A DNA stretch of 64,000 bases from Anabaena azotica FACHB-119 (GCF_014697625.1 NZ_JACJSG010000010.1:62001-126000); one strand, 5' to 3'. Counted from the first letter of the stretch, positions 26,989 through 36,437 are shown. Numbers and translations are program-made. Notes: a model not told the origin generated them from the letters alone.

Positions 26989-27348
26989 CTAATTGACATA
27001 AGCATTGTTATTTCTCACTCCACCGAAATTAGCGATAAACCGCACCCCTGTTCCCTCATCGGAACTAACGCCTTCTGGGAAAAAATCCTGATCAGGGAAA
27101 TAGGTAGTGAATAAATCCTTGTATTCTTCGTAGAGTCGGAGAGCGATCGCAGTTTTTTCTCCTTCAATATAAATTACAGCAGTTTTAGTGGTTGGTTTAG
27201 AAGATTTAGCGCTATAACTGATCCCCATAGTCTTGGAGGCTGTAACCGTGCTGTCAGCAATGACTTGATGCCCTGGCGCAAAAACATATCCAAAGGCAGA
27301 GCCTAAAATAATAACACTAGCTGTAGGATAAATGGCTTGTAGGAACAT
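26989..27348 (-). CDS. Hypothetical protein with N-terminal membrane segment
   Basis: 119 residues. An N-terminal hydrophobic segment (AIYPTASVIILGSAFGYVFAPG) may be a membrane anchor or signal. The soluble part has SAKSSKPTTKTAVIYIEGEKTAIALRLYEEYKDLFTTYFPDQDFFPEGVSSDEGTGV, which has the composition of a folded domain. No family recognised. It stands alone between the purL leader and the apcD region. Confidence 0.65.
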   Translation of the reverse strand: MFLQAIYPTASVIILGSAFGYVFAPGHQVIADSTVTASKTMGISYSAKSSKPTTKTAVIYIEGEKTAIALRLYEEYKDLFTTYFPDQDFFPEGVSSDEGTGVRFIANFGGVRNNNAYVN

Positions 27349-27600
27349 TTCGCTTCTATAATTTTACAATTTGTATAAATATTTAGACTTTGTATCTTAA
27401 GCTACAGTTTCTTATTGAATAATCTGTATTATCCTTTAAGGGGAAAATAAAACTTTTAGTAGATACACGTTAGTAAGAAAAAATATGTGACAACAATCAC
27501 TTAGCCGGATGATTAAGATCGCTTACGTGAAATCTAGTAAATGAAAATATTTAGTTATTACTGAACTCTAGCCGAGTCATTAATAGGGAACACACTAATT

Positions 27601-27635
27601 GCCGACAGCCTTTGCGAAGGACTGTCGGCTTTTTG
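27601..27635 (+). terminator. Strong intrinsic terminator without an upstream CDS
   Basis: Stem GCCGACAGCCTT/AAGG-A-CTGTCGGC with a TGCG tetraloop, followed by TTTTTG on the + strand. There is no + strand coding region in the 250 bp before it. It may end a small RNA starting somewhere in 27350-27600. Confidence 0.7.
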
Positions 27636-27911
27636 TTTGGGGGGAAGGGGAAGGGGGAAAGGGGGAAAGGGAGAAGTCTTTGCTTGGTCAACTGTCACCT
27701 GACAACTGATAACTGACAACTGATAACTGACAACTATCCAAATAAAATTTCCCCACATCCGGTTAGTAACTTGACATGGAGAGCTTGCCAGAGTCACTAC
27801 CAGATATAGGGACGTTATGATCAAAAGAGAATCTTATGGATATATGAGGTTATTACCTAACACTCAACAGAATAAACCAGAAGTACCCCTTGAAATAGCA
27901 CAAACTTTTGA

Positions 27912-28397
27912 CTAAGACATTGCTTGAATGATGTAATCAAAGTAAGGTGCGGCTGCGGTGGCATCTTCTGAACTTAATAAGTCAAGAGAGGCTTTTTTGA
28001 GAGAATTGATGGCTTCTACCATTCCGGGTACAGGAACGCCCAAAGAATTGTACATTTCCCGCACACCGATGATGCCAATTTTTTCAATTGGTTCAACATC
28101 TCCAGCTAGTACTCCGTAAGTGATTAGACGTAAGTACCAACCAAAGTCACGGATGCACAACGCGCGTTGGCGTTCGCCGTAAGCGTTACCACCAGGTGCG
28201 ATAAAATCAGGACGCTTCTGCCAAAGTTGCTTGGTTGCTTCCTGAACGATTTTCTTTTCGTTCTCTGCTAGGGTAGCAGCGATCCGGGTTCTTTGTACCC
28301 CGGTTTGTAAAAATTCTCTGATACTCTTGAGTTCGCCACTGCTGGGATAACGCAGTTCGTCGTCGGCTTTGAGAATAACTTGGCTAATTACAGTCAT
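27912..28397 (-). CDS. apcD: Allophycocyanin-B alpha chain (ApcD)
   Basis: Terminal-emitter subunit of the phycobilisome core that passes excitation to the photosystems. 161 residues with no N-terminal extension. The phycocyanobilin-binding cysteine is in [26 protein letters not shown], with [20 protein letters not shown] and [10 protein letters not shown] further on. The [10 protein letters not shown] form and [15 protein letters not shown] distinguish ApcD from ApcA. It is monocistronic, as is usual for apcD. Confidence 0.92.
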   Translation of the reverse strand: MTVISQVILKADDELRYPSSGELKSIREFLQTGVQRTRIAATLAENEKKIVQEATKQLWQKRPDFIAPGGNAYGERQRALCIRDFGWYLRLITYGVLAGDVEPIEKIGIIGVREMYNSLGVPVPGMVEAINSLKKASLDLLSSEDATAAAPYFDYIIQAMS

Positions 28398-28449
28398 GAT
28401 TATTTAAATCACGCGAAATATTATTTGCTAGTTTAACGACTTGGAGGTA

Positions 28450-28582
28450 CAGAGGGGAAGGGGGACAGTGAACAGTGAACAGTTATCAGTGAACAGTGAA
28501 CAGTGTGGAAATAACCTGACAACTGTCAACTGATAACTGATAACTGTCAACTGATAACTGATAACTGATAACTGATAACTGA
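28450..28582. repeat. STRR block between apcD and rlmD
   Basis: Interleaved (GAACAGT)n and (AACTGATA)n/(AACTGTC)n tracts occupy nearly the whole gap and end at the rlmD start codon. Confidence 0.75.
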
Positions 28583-28585
28583 CTA

Positions 28586-29968
28586 ATGACTAAATCTACT
28601 TGGCTTCAGGGTGAATTAATTGAGGTTGCTATTAGCGACTTGAGTGATACTGGTGATGGGGTGGGACGGTTTGAGGAACGGGTGGTGTTTGTTCCTGATA
28701 CTGTACCGGGCGATCGCGTGATGGTACGCTTGGTACAAGTTAAACCTAAATATGCCCACGGTAAACTGCATCAGCTATTAGAAGCATCGCCACACCGCAT
28801 TCGTCCGGCTTGTATTGTGGCGGATAAATGCGGCGGTTGTCAGTGGCAACATATTGATTATGATTATCAACTGGTTGCTAAACGCCATCAAGTTATCCAA
28901 GCTTTACAACGTATCGGAGGTTTTGCTGCGCCTCCTGTAGACCCGGTATTGGTGGCTGACTCGGCTTTGGGCTATCGTAATAAGGCTACCTATCCTTTGC
29001 ATATCTCCGCTACAGGTCAAGTGCAAGCAGGTTACTACCAAAAAGGTAGCCATCATTTAGTGAACTTAAATCAATGTCCAGTCCAAGATCCCCGCTTAAA
29101 TCCTTTCTTGGCAGAAATTAAGCAAGATATCCAACAGCGTGGCTGGTCTATTTACGATGAAAATCGCCACAAAGGACAAATTCGCCATCTGGGGTTACGT
29201 ATTGGACGGCGCACAGGGGAAATTTTGTTGACTTTGGTGGTTAAGGACTGGAATTTACCGGGAATTGAAGCACAAGCGCAGCAATGGTTGCAACGTTATC
29301 CCCAGTTGGTGGGAGTGTCTTTAAATTGTAATCCTGAACGCACCAATGCAATTTTTGGCAGAGAAACCCGTTGTATTGCTGGGGTTGCTTATCTGCGAGA
29401 AATTTTTGCTGGGTTGGAATTTCAAGTCCGTCCTGATACATTTTTCCAAGTCTTTACAGAAACAGCCGAGGCGCTATTAGAAGTAATTCAAGCAGAACTT
29501 AATCTGCAAGGTCATGAAACTCTCGTAGATGCTTACTGTGGGATTGGAACCTTAACCTTACCTTTAACTAGATATGTACACCAAGCTATAGGATTGGAAT
29601 TACAAGCCCAAGCCGTAGAACAGGCAATTTTCAATGCACAACACAATGGCATTAACAATGTGCAATTTCAAGTCGGGGCAGTTGAGAAATTACTGCCAAA
29701 AATGGGAATAATACCTGATGTGGTCATACTAGACCCGCCGCGTAAAGGGTGCGATCGCATTGTCATCGAATCTTTATTAGCCTCGAAACCCGCCCGCATT
29801 GTTTACGTCAGCTGTAAAGTAGCCACTCTTGCTCGTGACCTGAAACTACTTTGTGAAGATGGCCTATATACTATTCAACGCATCCAACCCGCCGATTTTT
29901 TCCCGCAAACAGCCCATGTGGAAGCTGCTGCATTTCTTACCTTATCCCAGTCGCTTATGGATACTTAG
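28586..29968 (+). CDS. rlmD: 23S rRNA (uracil-5)-methyltransferase, RlmD/RumA type
   Basis: 460 residues. An N-terminal TRAM domain (VAISDLSDTGDGVGRFEERVVFVPDTVPGDRVMVRLVQ) is followed by the iron-sulfur cysteines (CIVADKCGGCQWQHIDYDYQ), then the SAM domain with DAYCGIGTLTLPLTRYV and GLELQAQAVEQA. DPPRKGCDR and the catalytic cysteine region RIVYVSCKVATLARDL complete the fold. Exact target uridine (1939 or 747) cannot be read from sequence. Starts right after the STRR block. Confidence 0.9.
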   Translation: MTKSTWLQGELIEVAISDLSDTGDGVGRFEERVVFVPDTVPGDRVMVRLVQVKPKYAHGKLHQLLEASPHRIRPACIVADKCGGCQWQHIDYDYQLVAKRHQVIQALQRIGGFAAPPVDPVLVADSALGYRNKATYPLHISATGQVQAGYYQKGSHHLVNLNQCPVQDPRLNPFLAEIKQDIQQRGWSIYDENRHKGQIRHLGLRIGRRTGEILLTLVVKDWNLPGIEAQAQQWLQRYPQLVGVSLNCNPERTNAIFGRETRCIAGVAYLREIFAGLEFQVRPDTFFQVFTETAEALLEVIQAELNLQGHETLVDAYCGIGTLTLPLTRYVHQAIGLELQAQAVEQAIFNAQHNGINNVQFQVGAVEKLLPKMGIIPDVVILDPPRKGCDRIVIESLLASKPARIVYVSCKVATLARDLKLLCEDGLYTIQRIQPADFFPQTAHVEAAAFLTLSQSLMDT

Positions 29969-30238
29969 TCCTTAAGAAAAAATTTCAATTCAAATTTGTA
30001 GTCTATTGCATAGTAGAAATGCTAAAATAGAATTAACCTAAAAATAAAAATGATTTTGTTAAAACTACTAAAGTTGCATAACTCTATTCCTAAGTGAATG
30101 AGATTGTTAAAAATACTAATCGGCAATATAAAGAGGAGTAAAAACCCTCGTCAATATTAAATTTTTCCTTTAGCTAACTGCACTAGCAAACTTTCCCAAG
30201 CCGCTTTATGTATCGACAATCAAACCTCACAAGTAGAG
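29969..30238. other. Intergenic region, nothing recognised
   Basis: AT-rich spacer after rlmD, without STRRs or a convincing ORF. Probably contains a promoter for the anti-sigma gene. Confidence 0.4.
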
Positions 30239-30343
30239 TTAATGCTCCCCAGCATTTTCAAAACTTAGTAATAAAGACGCAAGTTTGAAGGCAGCATGAC
30301 CACCTCCATCTTTATCAGGGTGCCTGTATAAGCAAACTGATGT
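30239..30343 (-). pseudogene. J-domain (DnaJ-like) remnant
   Basis: 34 sense codons between two stops on the minus strand, reading TSVCLYRHPDKDGGGHAAFK and then LASLLLSFENAGEH. It contains the HPD tripeptide followed by K and G residues in J-domain spacing. No start codon, helix I or remainder of the domain is present, so it is at best a decayed fragment. Chance resemblance is possible. Confidence 0.35.
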
Positions 30344-30374
30344 CTAGCTAACTGAAAGCTATGGGGTTTCTCTC

Positions 30375-30824
30375 GTGATAACTATTTCGCTCCGTCCAGT
30401 TGGACGTTATTGGGGTACTATTAGTTTTGCCTCAACCCTCTATCTTTGTCCTATACTAGATTTACTGTTGGCGGAAATCCCCGCCAAGTTACAAGCCGAA
30501 CTGCGGTTAGGGCTGCAAGAAGCCCTGGTAAACGCAGCTAAACATGGCAATAATCTTGATCCTAGCAAAACAGTTGTAGTTCGTTTTTCCCTCATAGATA
30601 ATCAGTATTGGTGGGTGATTTCCGACCAAGGTGAGGGCTTTAACCCGACAACTAATCATACTGAAGATCCCACAGACTATTTACCACCCGATGAGTCAGA
30701 AAACGGTCGGGGAATGTGCCTTCTGCACCAAATTTTTGACCAAGTGGAGTGGAACCGCAAAGGCACAGAATTAAGATTGTGTAAACAAATGGAAAACCGC
30801 CCCCGCTTGTCCTTGCGGAGGTAG
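30375..30824 (+). CDS. RsbW-like anti-sigma factor / serine kinase
   Basis: 149 residues starting at GTG. A GHKL-type ATPase: N-box LQEALVNAAKHGNNLDP, G1 box ISDQGEGFNP, and ENGRGMCLLHQIFDQVEWNRKGTELRL at the G2 end. The protein consists of this domain alone, as in RsbW/SpoIIAB partner-switching factors. No cognate anti-anti-sigma gene is adjacent. The next + strand gene is 400 bp away. Confidence 0.85.
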   Translation: MITISLRPVGRYWGTISFASTLYLCPILDLLLAEIPAKLQAELRLGLQEALVNAAKHGNNLDPSKTVVVRFSLIDNQYWWVISDQGEGFNPTTNHTEDPTDYLPPDESENGRGMCLLHQIFDQVEWNRKGTELRLCKQMENRPRLSLRR

Positions 30825-30878
30825 GGGACTGGGGTTTGGGGTTTGGGGACTGGGTATTGAGTGAGAATTTCCTAGTCC

Positions 30879-31175
30879 CTATTCCTTAGTCCCCTGTCCC
30901 TTATCACCATGAGAAGGACAAGGAGGGGCGGAGATAGAACGATTTAACCAACCAACAGCTTGTTCTAGTCTAGCAAGAGCTTCTTGGGGTTGGTTTTTGA
31001 GCAAAAATACCATAGCGGCGGCTAATTGTTCACTAGCGCGAGAATTGCGGTTAGACTTGAGGCGATGCCAATCGTTAGGCGAGATACTTAGCCTTTCCAT
31101 GAGGGCTTGGGCTAGTTCCAAGTCGCTAAATTCATTAAGTTGCGTGGTTTGAGAAAGTTGGCTAGGTTGAGACAT
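30879..31175 (-). CDS. Small conserved cyanobacterial protein (possibly DUF6439)
   Basis: 98 residues. LNEFSDLELAQALMERLSISPNDWHRLKSNRNSRASEQLAAAMVFLLKNQPQEALARLEQAVGWLNRSISAPPCPSHG matches the short helical cyanobacterial family I recall as DUF6439; not checked. The last residues (DKGQGTKE) come from GGACAAGGAC-type repeat DNA. It diverges from the next gene, sharing a 47-bp promoter region. Confidence 0.7.
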   Translation of the reverse strand: MSQPSQLSQTTQLNEFSDLELAQALMERLSISPNDWHRLKSNRNSRASEQLAAAMVFLLKNQPQEALARLEQAVGWLNRSISAPPCPSHGDKGQGTKE

Positions 31176-31222
31176 AAATAACTATTGGCAGTTACATCTA
31201 CCTTATACTTTACTACTTGTAA

Positions 31223-31588
31223 ATGAAGCCGCCTAAAAAATCATCCCAGCCGCCAGAAAATAATCCAGAAGCGGATTTTGCCGAGGAATTAGCCCAAGTG
31301 GAGCGATCGCTATTTGCTCTCAAACAAAGGTATGATCAAGTAACGCGCGATCGCACCCAACAGGCACAATGGCAACAACGCCGTCAAGAATTAGAGCAAA
31401 ATAAATATCAGACCCCGGAGATAAAAGCGGAATTACGGCAAATCAAACAGCAACTGGAAATGCTAGAACTAAATTTAGAAAGCCAGTTGTTTTCTTGGCG
31501 TAGCCTGAAAAAACCTTTCTGGCAAGCCGTCCGCTTTGGTGGAATGGGCGTTATTATAGGCTGGATATTAAAGTCCTGTGCTGGTTAA
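31223..31588 (+). CDS. Coiled-coil protein with C-terminal membrane anchor
   Basis: 121 residues. Residues 15-90 are a long charged coiled coil ([22 protein letters not shown] ... [20 protein letters not shown]). A hydrophobic stretch near 104-118 ([18 protein letters not shown]) forms a single C-terminal anchor. It ends 2 bp before asnS and is probably co-transcribed with it. Function unknown. Confidence 0.75.
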   Translation: MKPPKKSSQPPENNPEADFAEELAQVERSLFALKQRYDQVTRDRTQQAQWQQRRQELEQNKYQTPEIKAELRQIKQQLEMLELNLESQLFSWRSLKKPFWQAVRFGGMGVIIGWILKSCAG

Positions 31589-31590
31589 CT

Positions 31591-32982
31591 ATGGTAAATC
31601 GACGGATTGCAGAAATATTACGGAATGGTCAACCTGATGAGTCTCTGGTAGTTCAAGGCTGGGTGAGAACGAAGCGTGAACTTAAAGGGTTTGCATTTAT
31701 TGAGGTTAATGATGGCTCATCCCTAGCGAATTTGCAAGCTGTCATCAATCAGGATTTGCCAGACTACGAAGCGATAATTAAACAGATTAATACAGGTGCG
31801 TCAGTGGAGGTGGCTGGCGTGTTGGTGGCTTCCCAAGGAAAAGGACAGCGTATTGAATTGCAAGCCGAGACAGTGAAAGTCTACGGTGAAGCTGATCCCG
31901 AAACTTATCCCTTGCAAAAGAAACGCCACTCTTTTGAATTTTTACGCACAATTGGACATTTGCGATCGCGCACCAATTCCTTCGGTGCAGTTTTCCGCGT
32001 CAGAAACGCCTGTTCCGCCGCCATTCACCAATTCTTCCAAGAAAGGGGCTTTTTGTGGGTACACACCCCCATTATCACCGCTAGCGACTGCGAAGGCGCA
32101 GGGGAACTATTCAGCGTCACCAGCTTGAATTTAAAAAACGTTCCCCGCACAGAAAACCAAGAGATTGATTACAGTCAAGACTTCTTCGCCAAACCCACCT
32201 ACCTAACCGTAAGTGGACAACTAGAAGCCGAAGTCATGGCGATGGCGTTTAGCAACGTCTACACCTTCGGCCCTACCTTCCGTGCAGAAAACTCCAACAC
32301 CTCCCGCCACCTAGCAGAATTTTGGATGGTGGAACCAGAAATGGCCTTCTGTGACTTAGAAGGTGATATGGATTTAGCTGAGGCGTTTCTCAAATACATC
32401 TTTAACTTTGTGTTGGAAAAATGCCCCGAAGACATGGAATTTTTCAACCAACGCATTGATGATACAGTATTGGCAACAGCCGAGAATATAGTTAACAATC
32501 AATTTGAGCGTTTGACTTACACAGATGCCATCAAACTATTAGAAAAAGCCGATTTCAAGTTTGAATATCCTGTAAGTTGGGGCTTAGATTTACAATCAGA
32601 ACACGAACGTTATTTAGCCGAACAACTATTTAAAAAGCCAGTCATTGTTACCGATTATCCAGCGCAGATAAAAGCCTTCTATATGCGCTTGAATGATGAT
32701 GAAAAAACCGTCCGCGCAATGGATATCCTTGCACCAAAAATTGGGGAAATCATCGGCGGTTCCCAACGGGAAGAAAGGTTAGATGTGCTGGAACGCCGTG
32801 TAGTCGCGCAAGGGATGAAACCGGAAGATTTGTGGTGGTATCTCGATTTACGCCGCTATGGTACAGTCCCCCACGCTGGTTTCGGCTTAGGCTTTGAAAG
32901 ACTCGTACAATTTATGACAGGTATGGGTAATATTCGTGATGTGATCCCCTTCCCCCGCACACCACAAAACGCCGAGTTTTAG
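31591..32982 (+). CDS. asnS: Asparaginyl-tRNA synthetase
   Basis: 463 residues. The N-terminal OB fold ([33 protein letters not shown]) is followed by a class II core with motif 1 ([18 protein letters not shown]), motif 2 ([28 protein letters not shown]) and motif 3 ([17 protein letters not shown]). The SNTSRH and WMVEPEMAF forms are asparagine-specific as opposed to aspartyl-tRNA synthetase. Normal length. Confidence 0.95.
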   Translation: MVNRRIAEILRNGQPDESLVVQGWVRTKRELKGFAFIEVNDGSSLANLQAVINQDLPDYEAIIKQINTGASVEVAGVLVASQGKGQRIELQAETVKVYGEADPETYPLQKKRHSFEFLRTIGHLRSRTNSFGAVFRVRNACSAAIHQFFQERGFLWVHTPIITASDCEGAGELFSVTSLNLKNVPRTENQEIDYSQDFFAKPTYLTVSGQLEAEVMAMAFSNVYTFGPTFRAENSNTSRHLAEFWMVEPEMAFCDLEGDMDLAEAFLKYIFNFVLEKCPEDMEFFNQRIDDTVLATAENIVNNQFERLTYTDAIKLLEKADFKFEYPVSWGLDLQSEHERYLAEQLFKKPVIVTDYPAQIKAFYMRLNDDEKTVRAMDILAPKIGEIIGGSQREERLDVLERRVVAQGMKPEDLWWYLDLRRYGTVPHAGFGLGFERLVQFMTGMGNIRDVIPFPRTPQNAEF

Positions 32983-32991
32983 TTGCAGTTC

Positions 32992-33040
32992 GTAGTAAAG
33001 GCTTTAGCCTTTTCTTGAGGACTAAAGTCCTTACTACAAA
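32992..33040. repeat. GTAGTAAAGGCTTTAGCC / AGGACTAAAGTCCTTACTAC repeat
   Basis: Two short palindromes (AAGGCTTTAGCCTT and AGGACTAAAGTCCT) bounded by GTAGTAA and TTACTAC. Related sequences occur at 10607-10632, 16011-16035 and 51601-51657, usually just after a stop codon. Confidence 0.7.
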
Positions 33041-33255
33041 CTTTCAATCTCCCTTTGTAAAGCCTGGACTTGCTCAAGAGATAATTCAGTAACTTGAGCA
33101 ATTTGCTTCAAACTCATACCAATTCGCAGCAAATTTACAGCTACCTTTCTTGTTATCTCTGCTTTACCTTCGGCTCTACCTTTGGCTCTACCTTCGGCTC
33201 TACCTTCGGCTCTACCTTCCTGTAAAATTGCTTGATAAATCACTGACTCGCGCAT
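33034..33255 (-). pseudogene. Partial duplicate of the Rpn-family gene 3' end
   Basis: 73 codons from MRESVIYQAILQEG to LQREIESL, closely similar to the last 85 residues of the gene at 33340-34185, with fewer EGRAEGRA units. Similarity continues upstream of the ATG in the DNA (33256-33290 matches about 33605-33640), so a segment of the parent gene was duplicated without its nuclease core. It could still be translated; a leftover is more likely. Confidence 0.65.
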
Positions 33256-33302
33256 AATCTCGCTTCCTAAGATTCTGTTAACACATCTTTCATTAAGACA
33301 AC

Positions 33303-33324
33303 AAAACCCGCCAACGCGGGTTTT
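33303..33324 (-). terminator. Intrinsic terminator of the Rpn gene
   Basis: AAAACCCGC-CAAC-GCGGGTTTT, a perfect 9-bp stem with a 4-nt loop. On the minus strand it is followed by TGTTGT. It lies 16 bp after the Rpn stop codon and also separates the two duplicated segments. Confidence 0.7.
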
Positions 33325-33339
33325 ATTGTTTAGTTAAAT

Positions 33340-34185
33340 TTAAGATTCTTGAATCTCCCTTTGTAAAGCCTGGACTTGCTCAAGAGATAATTCAGTAACT
33401 TGAGCAATTTGCTCTAAACTCATACCAACTCGTAGCAAATTTACAGCTAACTGTCTTGTTGTCTCTGCTTTAGCTTCGGCTCTACCTTCGGCTTTACCTT
33501 CGGCTCTACCTTCGGCTCTACCTTCGGCTCTACCTTCGGCTCTACCTTCGGCTCTACCTTCTTGTAAAATTTCTTGATAAATCACTGACTCGCGCATAAT
33601 CTCGCTCCTTAAAATTCTGCTAATTACATCCTTCTGTAAGAGAATACCTGCTAAAACTGCGCTGGCGGCTGCTATATTACTTTGTAGCCGTTGGTCTGTA
33701 ATTGCTTCGACCGCTTCTGCTACTTGGGTTAATACCATTGTAGGGTCTTTCGTTTGACTGAGAACGGCAAAGGGTAATAAGCCGGGAACCGTCAAAAACC
33801 TTTCTGTGGGTTGTTCCCAGAGACGTATCACTTCAAACTCATGGTAAGTTTTCTCTAACCTAAAATCGTTTTTAGTAATTAATGGTGAAGCTGTTTTTCG
33901 CAAATAGATGACTATTTGACGCATTTGTTTGTTAGGAAAGCGCCGATACCCCCTCACCCGATAATCTAGCATCCGAAAAGGCATATCTTCGTCTGGGTCG
34001 GTTTGAAATTCGGTATGCAGAACTAAGTCATCTGATTGTAATAGTATTAGCGAGTCAGCGCGAATCGGTTCGTTTGATAATTCTGTAGGGCTTAGTTCTG
34101 TTAATTTAATGGGTGAACCTAGTAACCATGTGGCTAAGTCGTCTTTAAAGTTTTCAGCAATGAATTTGCAGATGTTGTCATACAT
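33340..34185 (-). CDS. Rpn-family recombination-promoting nuclease / PD-(D/E)XK transposase-like protein
   Basis: 281 residues from the ATG at 34185 (MYDNICKFIAENFKDD); the longer open frame is a hydrophobic artefact. The PD-(D/E)XK core is visible as RADSLILLQSDDLVLHTEFQTDPDEDMPFRMLDYRVRGYRRF (D...E-x-Q arrangement). KDVISRILRSEIMRESVIYQEILQEG follows. The C-terminus holds a 12-bp (GAAGGTAGAGCC)n tract translated as EGRA repeats, then a helical LLRVGMSLEQIAQVTELSLEQVQALQ, a HTH-like segment. These proteins are multi-copy in Nostoc; relatives in E. coli (RpnA) are DNA endonucleases. Confidence 0.85.
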   Translation of the reverse strand: MYDNICKFIAENFKDDLATWLLGSPIKLTELSPTELSNEPIRADSLILLQSDDLVLHTEFQTDPDEDMPFRMLDYRVRGYRRFPNKQMRQIVIYLRKTASPLITKNDFRLEKTYHEFEVIRLWEQPTERFLTVPGLLPFAVLSQTKDPTMVLTQVAEAVEAITDQRLQSNIAAASAVLAGILLQKDVISRILRSEIMRESVIYQEILQEGRAEGRAEGRAEGRAEGRAEGKAEGRAEAKAETTRQLAVNLLRVGMSLEQIAQVTELSLEQVQALQREIQES

Positions 34186-34504
34186 GGAGAGGTTTAAGAA
34201 ATAAAATGGTATAATCAGGGCGGGCAAGATGCCCACCCCACAAGAATTTTACAATTTAATTTATATCTGTACCTCATTTACCAGCAATTCACTGTATCAC
34301 TGAGTCAAGCAATTGTTTTTAGTGCTGCTTGGAGTTAGAAATTGGCAATCTTCTAGTTTTAGATTTTCCTAAAATTCTCAAAAATTAACAGCGAAATTGG
34401 AAAATAATTGATTTGGATTTGCTTGCGATCGCAATTTTCTCTTTCCACTTCCGGTATCATGCGGCTATCTTGGAGGGGAAAATTTTTGCAGGTAAGGTGG
34501 ATAA
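34186..34504. other. Intergenic region upstream of the chemosensory cluster
   Basis: Contains GCGGGCAAGATGCCCACC at about 34219-34236, a motif also present in the elements at 44.6 kb. Otherwise AT-rich and featureless; the divergent promoters for Rpn and CheW must lie here. Confidence 0.5.
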
Positions 34505-34954
34505 ATGTTAATGTTACTCTTCTATATAAATAATCAGCGTTACGCTCTAGCTTGTCAGCAGGTTGTGGAAGTTTTACCGCTTGTTAGCCTCAATACCCTT
34601 CCTCATGCACCTGAGTATTTTAGCGGTGTGTTTAACTATCGCGGAAAGGTTATTCCTGTATTAGATTTATGTCAGTTGATGCACAATAAACCTTGTTCTC
34701 AATACTTGAGTTCTCGCATTATCCTGGTGAAATATTGGGGAGGAAATGCTGCAAATTCTTCTGTTGTGGGTTTAATGACAGAGCGAGTGGTGGAAACCCT
34801 GCATAAGTCTGACTCACAATTAGTTGATGCTAATCTTCAGATAGGTGCTGCACCTTATTTGGGTAAGATAATTCTAGATGAGCAAGGCATGATTCAATGT
34901 CTGCGAATTGAGTATTTGTTATCAGAGTGTGAACAGGTGTTTCGGCGTTGCTGA
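34505..34954 (+). CDS. CheW-domain coupling protein (WspB-like position)
   Basis: 149 residues consisting of one CheW domain: MLLFYINNQRYALACQQVVEVLPL, then LPHAPEYFSGVFNYRGKVIPVLDLCQLM, and VGLMTERVVETLHK. It links a receptor to CheA. First gene of the array; order CheW-CheR-MCP-CheW-CheA/REC-CheB equals Wsp B-C-A-D-E-F. Confidence 0.88.
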   Translation: MLMLLFYINNQRYALACQQVVEVLPLVSLNTLPHAPEYFSGVFNYRGKVIPVLDLCQLMHNKPCSQYLSSRIILVKYWGGNAANSSVVGLMTERVVETLHKSDSQLVDANLQIGAAPYLGKIILDEQGMIQCLRIEYLLSECEQVFRRC

Positions 34955-35109
34955 ATTGGAATATGAAATGGCAAAATGACCTTTCTTGTTCTTTATAACT
35001 TTGTGCCTTTGCGCCTTTGCGTGAGACAAATTCATATCTTGATTCAGCAACGCAGGTGTTTCTTCTACCAGCTAGTTAAATATGGCATTTCTATTATTCA
35101 TAGCTGAAC

Positions 35110-36315
35110 ATGACGTATTCTGATGGCGAGGCTTTACTGAGGCGAAAAATTGGTCTAGATGCAGGTTCAATAGGCTCGGCTAGTATCGCTAGAGCAATTG
35201 AGCAGAGAATGGCAGATGGTAAAATTACAGATATAGCTGGCTATTTGCAACGATTGCAAGAATCTAGTCAGGAATGGGAAGCTTTGATTGATAATGTGAT
35301 TGTTCCTGAAACTTGGTTTTTTCGGGAGCTAGAATCATTTAAGTTTTTGCAACAATATATTCAATCTGAATGGTTGAAAAATCATCCTCAGAAAGTATTG
35401 CGAATTTTGAGTGTGCCGTGTTCTACTGGGGAGGAGCCTTATTCAATTGCGATCGCACTTTTGCAAGCTGGGTTAAATCAAGCTCACTTTCACATTGATG
35501 CTGTTGATATTAGTCAAAAATGTTTGTTAGCAGCTCAACGCGGAATTTACGAAAAATATTCTTTTCGTGGCAATAGTTTATCTTTTCAAGAACGCTATTT
35601 TCAACCAACTGAGGCGGGATATCTTCTGTGTGAGGTGGTGAGAAATTCGGTACATTTTCGCCAAGCTAATTTAGCTGATGCCGATTTTTTGGTTGGTGAA
35701 GCTCCTTATGATATTGTATTTTGCCGCAACTTGTTAATATATTTTGACCGCAGTACCAAAGACCGGACTATTCGCACTTTGGAACGGTTACTTGTGACAG
35801 ATGGTTTGTTATTTGTTGGTCATGCGGAAACGGGTTTGCTGTTGAAGTCACGCTTTAGTTTGGTTCCGCATTCTTTGGCTTTTGCTTATCGAAAGGCGAG
35901 TGTTTCTCGTCCTATGGTAAAACATGATAGTTTAGGCGATCGCAAAAAGCACCATCCACCAAAACAGCGCATTCCTCAACATCCCCAGTCACAGCGACAA
36001 CAAATTCCCCAGACAAGCTTGCTAGATACTGCCAAAACTTTAGCTGACCAAGGTTGCTTACTGCAAGCTTACCAACTTTGCCAAGACTATCTCAAAAAAA
36101 ATTTGGTTAGCGTTGAAGCCTATGTACTGCTTGGTCAAGTGCAACAAGCAATGGGTGAAAATGAACAAGCAGCAGCTTCTTTCCAAAAAGCAATTTATTT
36201 ACAACCAAATCACGAAGAAGCTTTAATTCATTTAGCATTACTACGAGAACATCAAGGAGATATAGCAAATGCTCGGCTCCTTTGGCAACGTATTCAGCGT
36301 ATCCATTATAAGTAA
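35110..36315 (+). CDS. CheR-type receptor methyltransferase with C-terminal TPRs (WspC-like)
   Basis: 401 residues. The methyltransferase part has DNVIVPETWFFRELESFKFLQQYI (CheR N-domain), the SAM motif LRILSVPCSTGEEPYSIAIALL, AVDISQKCLLAAQRGIY and YDIVFCRNLLIYFDRSTKDRTI. A basic linker (about 270-300) leads to two or three TPRs (DQGCLLQAYQLCQDYLKK; VLLGQVQQAMGENEQAAASFQKAIYLQPNHEEALIHLALL). CheR-TPR is the WspC architecture. It methylates receptor glutamates, opposing the CheB of this cluster. Confidence 0.92.
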   Translation: MTYSDGEALLRRKIGLDAGSIGSASIARAIEQRMADGKITDIAGYLQRLQESSQEWEALIDNVIVPETWFFRELESFKFLQQYIQSEWLKNHPQKVLRILSVPCSTGEEPYSIAIALLQAGLNQAHFHIDAVDISQKCLLAAQRGIYEKYSFRGNSLSFQERYFQPTEAGYLLCEVVRNSVHFRQANLADADFLVGEAPYDIVFCRNLLIYFDRSTKDRTIRTLERLLVTDGLLFVGHAETGLLLKSRFSLVPHSLAFAYRKASVSRPMVKHDSLGDRKKHHPPKQRIPQHPQSQRQQIPQTSLLDTAKTLADQGCLLQAYQLCQDYLKKNLVSVEAYVLLGQVQQAMGENEQAAASFQKAIYLQPNHEEALIHLALLREHQGDIANARLLWQRIQRIHYK

Positions 36316-36323
36316 TATAGCAG

Positions 36324-36349
36324 GTTACAGGTTACAGGTTACAGGCACT
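36324..36349. repeat. (GGTTACA)n tract after cheR
   Basis: CAGGTTACAGGTTACAGGTTACAGG, three and a half heptamers, 9 bp past the stop codon. Confidence 0.8.
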
Positions 36350-36437
36350 CAATCGCTGCTTAATATAAGGGTTTTATTATTTACCTATGTCCTAACCTAT
36401 GTGGCTACTGCTGTGAATATAAAGCAATATCCAAAAT

